Source: Thermofilaceae archaeon
Lineage (GTDB): Archaea > Thermoproteota > Thermoprotei > Thermofilales > B69-G16
DNA: 9,324 nucleotides
Assembly (NCBI GenBank): GCA_027017165.1
Contig: JALURF010000142.1
Location: 1 to 9,324, forward strand
Direction of reading: 5' to 3'
In this document: positions 5,645 to 9,324 of the stretch, one piece after another
Layout: each line of letters begins with the position of its first letter
How positions within the stretch are numbered: the first letter of the stretch is position 1
Notes under the pieces: generated by a model
The model's database searches: none
Told to the model about the DNA's origin: nothing
Seen by the model: only the letters and a program-made list of their open reading frames with translations
Program-made: the position numbers and the translations under genes

Positions 5645-6955
5645 CTAGATAATCGCTGGCTCCAACGGCTTTACCTTAGCTTCTAATGGACACCCCGCTC
5701 CACAAGCCGTAAAGAGGGAGCAGTCTAGACACTTCTCCCATGCATATTTCTTCTCCCTAATCTCTATACAGAGAGAGTGATTCCAAATCTTCTCCCACTT
5801 ATCCTTCAATATATTGCCCAGAGGCTCGTAGTAGCTTTGACAGGGTATAACAGTTCCATCCGGCTCTACAGCCACTGTAATACTACAGGCGGAACAAAAC
5901 CTTAGCCCAAGCCCTTCTTCAACCGGGTTATACTCGCAATACCTAGTCACTCCATACCATTGAAAATTCATGCCGTATTCAGCTGTCTTCTCCAAGAAAG
6001 TCTCTAAAGCCTTCCTCAATTCCTCAATACTGGGTTCAAACCAATCCTTAACCTCCAGCCCGCGCCCCGAATATATAAGCTTGTTAGCGGAGACATTTTC
6101 AACTCCAAGCTCGTGTAAGAAATCCACGTACTCCTCTACATGATCCACGTTATACTTGTTCAAAGTAGTGTTCACATCTAAGTAAATACCAGCATCCAAG
6201 ACGTTTTTTATACCCTTAACTGTTTCCTCCCAGCTACCTTTAACGCCCGTTATCCTATCGTGTACGCCCGGCCTATTGCTCTCCAAGGTCACCTGAACGT
6301 AATCCAGGCCTGCTTTCACAAGCTTATCTAGGAAACTTTTATCGCTAAGCCTCCTCCCGTTCGTCACGAGCCCCGTAACCAATCCCAGTTCTTCAGCCTT
6401 TCTAACCATATCTGGAAGATCGTCCCTTAGGGTGGGCTCGCCTCCCGTGAACAACACGTTGGGAACTCCTATCTTATAGAGTTTCTCTAAAATCCTAAAC
6501 CAGGACTTTAAAGGAAGTTCTTTTTTCTCGTGTTCGGGGGAAGAACTGTAGCAGTGTACACAGCGATTATTACACGCGTAGGTAATAGCTAGGTCTGCCC
6601 TAAAGGGAGCGGAAGTCCTAATAGTAAACGGGTCTACCCTCTTAAAACCCAGATACGTGACCGGGCATGCCTCGCCCCTAATAAAACTATTAATTTTATA
6701 CTCCACCTCTTCGTAATCCTTCAGTACTCTTTCACGGCTTACTCCTTTAAAATTCTTCATAGCTAATCTCACAATTTTCTCAGGAGGGAGATTTTTCAAC
6801 ATACATTCGACGTAGAAAGTAGCTGTCCTGTTCAAATAGACTACGCGCGACGCGTTTATAATCAAAACACCCAAACCACTAGGATCTTTCCTCAAGTGAA
6901 GCTTTAAGCCCTTATCTCTATCTATATAGACCATAAACTCCGCTTTTTTAGGCAC
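5645..6955 (-). CDS. Radical SAM/SPASM enzyme with N-terminal PqqD-like recognition domain
   Basis: A 436-residue protein with three parts. Residues about 24-92 look like a PqqD/RRE peptide-binding domain: a strand-rich start, then VVYLNRTATFYVECML, then the helix EKIVRLAMKNF. Residues about 118-310 form the radical SAM barrel, with cluster cysteines C128, C132 and C135 (CNNRCVHC), GGEP at 171-174 and the PqqE-like HDRITG at 232-237. Residues about 340-422 form a SPASM domain: C357-x9-G367-x4-C372, then CxxCx5CxxxC at C409, C412, C418 and C422. C340 and C354 are also present. Such fusions typically modify a ribosomally made peptide or protein, with the RRE binding the substrate. No precursor peptide is seen here, so the substrate is unknown. 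GTG 6955 is chosen because a TATA box sits about 26 bases before it, implying a leaderless message. The gene follows a ribose-type ABC importer but has its own promoter. Confidence 0.85.
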   Translation of the reverse strand: MPKKAEFMVYIDRDKGLKLHLRKDPSGLGVLIINASRVVYLNRTATFYVECMLKNLPPEKIVRLAMKNFKGVSRERVLKDYEEVEYKINSFIRGEACPVTYLGFKRVDPFTIRTSAPFRADLAITYACNNRCVHCYSSSPEHEKKELPLKSWFRILEKLYKIGVPNVLFTGGEPTLRDDLPDMVRKAEELGLVTGLVTNGRRLSDKSFLDKLVKAGLDYVQVTLESNRPGVHDRITGVKGSWEETVKGIKNVLDAGIYLDVNTTLNKYNVDHVEEYVDFLHELGVENVSANKLIYSGRGLEVKDWFEPSIEELRKALETFLEKTAEYGMNFQWYGVTRYCEYNPVEEGLGLRFCSACSITVAVEPDGTVIPCQSYYEPLGNILKDKWEKIWNHSLCIEIREKKYAWEKCLDCSLFTACGAGCPLEAKVKPLEPAII

Positions 6956-6976
6956 GAATATTCGAAGCCTAGACTC

Positions 6977-6986
6977 AATATAAAAG
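6977..6986 (-). promoter_or_regulatory. TATA box of the RRE-radical SAM gene, probably leaderless
   Basis: Minus-strand CTTTTATATT is centred about 26 bases upstream of GTG 6955, so the transcript should start at or next to the start codon. No ribosome site lies before that GTG, in line with leaderless translation. The gene is thus probably transcribed apart from the ABC importer, although read-through remains possible. Confidence 0.6.
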
Positions 6987-7000
6987 TGTCGGTGGTATTT

Positions 7001-7020
7001 TAGAGAAATTAAAGAAAAAT
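7001..7020 (-). terminator. T-rich archaeal terminator after the binding-protein gene
   Basis: Minus-strand ATTTTTCTTTAATTTCTCTA begins 8 bases past the binding-protein stop. Archaeal RNA polymerase terminates on such T-rich non-template runs without needing a hairpin. It lies between the importer genes and the TATA box of the radical SAM gene, which supports two separate units. Confidence 0.55.
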
Positions 7021-7027
7021 ATAGGTT

Positions 7028-8065
7028 TTAAGGAGCTCCAGGCAAAGGCTTGGGTGAGGCAACTTCCACTTGGAAGGTATCTGCGTTAGCCTTGGTCACT
7101 ACTACTGTGGGCGTTGGAATCCAATCTTCCGCTGGCTTCCAGCCTTGGGTGATATGGTAGTAGGCTGCGTATACAGCCCAGTAACCCTGGAGGAACGGTG
7201 ATTGAGCTATAGTAGCGTACATCTTACCTTGACGGACGGCTTCTACAGCATCGGGGATTGCATCGTAGCCGACTACGATAACGTCTACGCCCGGCTTTAG
7301 TCCGGCTCCCTCGATAGCTTGAATGGCTCCTAAAGCCATCTCATCGTTAGCCGCTATAACAGCGTCAACTTTTTCCTTAGCTAGTATCGACTCCATCACG
7401 GATAATCCCTGATCTCTTCTGAAGTTCGCGATTTCCTCCGCTACTATAACGACTTTACCCTGTCCTACGAGAGGATCTAAGACGTTATGGAAGCCTTTCT
7501 TCCTATCCTCCGCGGCAGTCGTGCCTGGTATTCCGTTTAGTATAACCACTCTCCAGGGTTGAGGCTTCCCGCTTTCTTGAAGAGCTTTGATTAAAGCTTC
7601 GGCTGCCTGTTCAGCGCCCTTAACATTATCCGTGCCTATGAAAACCAGCCTTAACGTCGGATCAGCGACATCTCTATCAGTGGTTACGACCGGTATACCG
7701 ACCTCTATCACCTTTCTCAAAGCTGGTTGAATAGCCTCTTTGTGCACTGGGTTTACGAGTACTGCACTAATTCCGGTTGCGGTTTCTATCTGGCTAACCT
7801 GTAGGCTTGGATCATCTTTTGCATCGTAAACAATCATTTCTACTTCTATGCCTTTATTCTTTAATTCTTTAACAGCGGCTTCTGCGCCGTCTTTTAAAGC
7901 GACGAAATAGGGATTACCTAGATTGCTGATAAACAAGCCCAATTTTATCTTCTTAGGAGCTGTGGGGACGCCTGGGCCCAGTAGAAAATATGCGAGAACG
8001 CCAGCTATAATTACTACAACTACTATAAGCACTAGTACTGTTTTTGAAATTCCAGACAATTTCAT
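7028..8065 (-). CDS. rbsB: RbsB-like sugar-binding protein of an ABC importer, ribose-type pocket
   Basis: A 345-residue type I periplasmic binding protein. It captures a sugar outside the membrane and delivers it to the permease encoded just upstream. Residues about 7-31 form an N-terminal hydrophobic segment that is a signal or membrane anchor. There is no lipobox cysteine. The mature part aligns by eye with E. coli RbsB. The residues known to contact ribose there (mature N13, F15, F16, D89, R90, R141, F164, N190, D215, Q235) correspond here to N51, Y53, F54, D130, R131, R188, F215, N240, D268 and Q288. Only F15 is changed, and that change, to Tyr, is mild. This makes D-ribose or a close pentose the best prediction. 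The C-terminus ends in a Pro-rich tail (PKPLPGAP). The start is ATG 8065, with GATGGGGAT upstream. A 110-base gap with promoter-like sequence separates it from the permease gene. Confidence 0.92.
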   Translation of the reverse strand: MKLSGISKTVLVLIVVVVIIAGVLAYFLLGPGVPTAPKKIKLGLFISNLGNPYFVALKDGAEAAVKELKNKGIEVEMIVYDAKDDPSLQVSQIETATGISAVLVNPVHKEAIQPALRKVIEVGIPVVTTDRDVADPTLRLVFIGTDNVKGAEQAAEALIKALQESGKPQPWRVVILNGIPGTTAAEDRKKGFHNVLDPLVGQGKVVIVAEEIANFRRDQGLSVMESILAKEKVDAVIAANDEMALGAIQAIEGAGLKPGVDVIVVGYDAIPDAVEAVRQGKMYATIAQSPFLQGYWAVYAAYYHITQGWKPAEDWIPTPTVVVTKANADTFQVEVASPKPLPGAP

Positions 8066-8175
8066 ATTATCCCCATCAAACTGGGCTTATTCACTATATA
8101 CTACTAGAAAAGATGAATTTGAATGTTATAATTTTTTCGGAGTAAGTATTTAAATGGGTGCTGTTAATTTAGATT
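8066..8175 (-). promoter_or_regulatory. Promoter region and ribosome site of the binding-protein gene
   Basis: This AT-rich 110-base gap lies between permease and binding-protein genes and contains no gene that I can see. On the minus strand GGGGAT (8074-8069), within TGATGGGGAT, is a near-consensus ribosome site 3 bases before ATG 8065. Three TATA-like stretches exist: ATTTAAATA (about 8154-8146), ATTATAAC (8132-8125) and TATATAG (8100-8094). The middle one gives a leader of about 38 bases that includes the ribosome site. The last would leave it out. A separate promoter would raise the binding protein above the membrane subunits. Confidence 0.45.
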
Positions 8176-9150
8176 TCACTTTACATACTTCAATCCTCTC
8201 GTAAGTGCGGTAGCGGCTATCGCCAATACAACTCCTTTAACAACCCATTGATAGTACGGACTCACGCCTAGCAGAATTAAAACGTTAGTTATCAACGCTA
8301 ACATGTAAGCGCCTATAGTGGGTCCTAGCGGCGAGCCCACACCGCCTATCAGCTGTATTCCTCCGAGAACAGCCGAAGCTATAGCATCTAGCTCATACCC
8401 CCATCCAGTCCAAGGATACGCTACTTCAAGTCTGGCATTCATCATTAAGCCAGCTATAGCGTAGTAAAGCCCGGCTAACGTAAATATCAACAGCTTAGCG
8501 GCGTCAGCGTTTATCCCAGAGTATCTAGCTGCTTCCTCATTCCCTCCGATGGCGTACACCATTATCCCAAGAGACGTCCTTTTGAGCATGAGATACGTGA
8601 TGGCAGTGAAAATTATAAAAATCCAAACCATTAAAGGTAGCCCGGCGATATCACTCGTAAAAATTCGGAATTCAGTCAGCCCTACTATGGGCTGGCCGCC
8701 GGTAAGGACGAGTACCATCCCCCTGCCCGCGACTAGAGCGGCTAGCGTCACTACGAAAGACGGTATTTTAGCCTTAGTCACCAAGATACCGTTTAAGAAT
8801 CCCACCAAGGCGCCCATCGCTAACCCAGCGAGTATAGATAAAACGAGAGGATAGCCATACGCCACGTGGAATATCGCAGCGACAGTTCCAGCTAAAGCCA
8901 TCACGGATCCAGGGGATAAATCTATACTTCCCATCAAAATAGTCATAGCTTCTCCAAGAGCTATCATAGCCAGAGGGGCGGTTTGTAATAAAAGTATACG
9001 CTGGTTATATATTGATAAAAAGTGAGGGGAGAGTATGGAAGAGCCCACGAATAACCCTATCAGCGCTACTAGAGGTTTTACAGTTTCATAAACTGTAATT
9101 CTAGCCCAGAAATCTCTGAGGCGAGAAGCGAAATCCAATTCTTTAGCCAA
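8176..9150 (-). CDS. rbsC: RbsC-like ABC sugar permease
   Basis: A 324-residue inner-membrane permease of the ribose/xylose/AI-2 importer family (BPD_transp_2). It forms the channel that works with the RbsA-like ATPase and the binding protein. Family marks in order are GSIDLSPGS (74-82, the usual G-x-IDLSVG motif), VTLAALVAGRG (134-144) with TGGQPI (150-155), AIGGNEEAARYSGI (200-213, the cytoplasmic loop that contacts the ATPase) and ELDAIASAVLGG (253-264) with GGVGS (269-273). About eight to ten helices are visible and the length is usual for the family. The start is TTG 9150, placed 4 bases after GAGGTGA (9161-9155), which overlaps the stop of the ATPase gene. Translation of the two is therefore probably coupled. 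Sugar specificity is set by the binding protein, not visible here. Confidence 0.93.
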   Translation of the reverse strand: MAKELDFASRLRDFWARITVYETVKPLVALIGLFVGSSILSPHFLSIYNQRILLLQTAPLAMIALGEAMTILMGSIDLSPGSVMALAGTVAAIFHVAYGYPLVLSILAGLAMGALVGFLNGILVTKAKIPSFVVTLAALVAGRGMVLVLTGGQPIVGLTEFRIFTSDIAGLPLMVWIFIIFTAITYLMLKRTSLGIMVYAIGGNEEAARYSGINADAAKLLIFTLAGLYYAIAGLMMNARLEVAYPWTGWGYELDAIASAVLGGIQLIGGVGSPLGPTIGAYMLALITNVLILLGVSPYYQWVVKGVVLAIAATALTRGLKYVK

Positions 9151-9154
9151 AATC

Positions 9155-9161
9155 TCACCTC
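9155..9161 (-). promoter_or_regulatory. Ribosome binding site of the permease within the ATPase stop region
   Basis: Minus-strand GAGGTGA covers the TGA stop of the ATPase gene (9157-9155) and lies 4 bases before the TTG start of the permease. This settles the unusual TTG start and points to translational coupling of the two genes. Confidence 0.7.
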
Positions 9162-9324
9162 GTCTTTTTCTCTAAAAGCGTTTTACCGCTCATTAACTTC
9201 ATAATATAGTCCCTAGTTAAATTTTTATTCGGAAGTAGCGCAACTTTCCTACCTTTGTACATTACTAGAATCTCATCGGCGAGCGCCAGCACTTCATCTA
9301 CATCACTAGATAATAGAATTATAG
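9155..9324 (-). CDS. rbsA: C-terminus of an RbsA-like sugar ABC ATPase (partial)
   Basis: Only the last 55 residues and the stop are in the window; the gene continues beyond 9324. The readable protein starts with IILLSSDVDEVLALADEILVMY, followed by KGRKVALL, and ends near IMKLMSGKTLLEKKTR. This matches the end of the second nucleotide-binding domain of RbsA/MglA-type double ATPases. In that domain the H-loop histidine is normally replaced, here by Ser in SSD, and the D-x-I-x-V-M-x-x-G stretch and a terminal L-M-x-G segment are typical. It would power sugar uptake with the permease starting 4 bases downstream. The Walker motifs lie outside the window, so I cannot check that it is intact. Confidence 0.88.
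   Translation of the reverse strand, partial: IILLSSDVDEVLALADEILVMYKGRKVALLPNKNLTRDYIMKLMSGKTLLEKKTR

Noticed and set aside
6956..8175. A RiPP precursor peptide in the gaps near the RRE-radical SAM gene
   Set aside because: Neither the 72-base nor the 110-base gap has a start with a following frame of useful length on the minus strand. The plus-strand frame at 7923-8153 is mostly antisense to the binding-protein gene.

Overview
The window looks like a chromosomal segment of a thermophilic archaeon, probably of the Thermoproteota/TACK type. Three lines of evidence point this way. First, promoters are archaeal (BRE/TATA elements about 26 bases before predicted transcript starts), and several starts look leaderless. 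Second, TTG and GTG starts are common, and the ribosome sites AGGTGA(T) fit an archaeal 16S 3' end. Third, the genes include a tungsten-type aldehyde ferredoxin oxidoreductase. The species cannot be named from sequence alone. There are no RNA genes, IS elements or CRISPR arrays, and coding density is very high. The longest gap without a gene is 169 bases.

Layout: (1) 1-1815, minus strand: an aldehyde:ferredoxin oxidoreductase, lacking only its last few residues at the window edge. (2) 1816-1984: a divergent promoter region. (3) 1985-3094, plus strand: a radical SAM protein of the type thought to mature tungsten oxidoreductases, divergent from its likely client. (4) 3138-5641, plus strand: three membrane-protein genes in a row, namely a small three-helix protein, an ArsB/NhaD-type (IT superfamily) permease with altered key residues, and an MscS-like protein. 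(5) 5645-6955, minus strand: a second radical SAM enzyme, with an N-terminal PqqD-like peptide-recognition domain and a C-terminal SPASM domain. (6) 7028-9324, minus strand: a ribose-type ABC importer, transcribed in the order ATPase (only the C-terminus is present), permease, substrate-binding protein.

The oxidoreductase and first radical SAM gene likely form one functional module that oxidises aldehydes and reduces ferredoxin with a tungstopterin. The ABC genes form a sugar-uptake module. The binding protein retains nearly every residue that contacts ribose in E. coli RbsB, so ribose or a close pentose is the best-supported ligand. The roles of the membrane trio and of the RRE-fused radical SAM enzyme are not known. 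The latter has the architecture of a peptide- or protein-modifying enzyme, but no precursor peptide is visible near it, and it is the most promising candidate for something undescribed.
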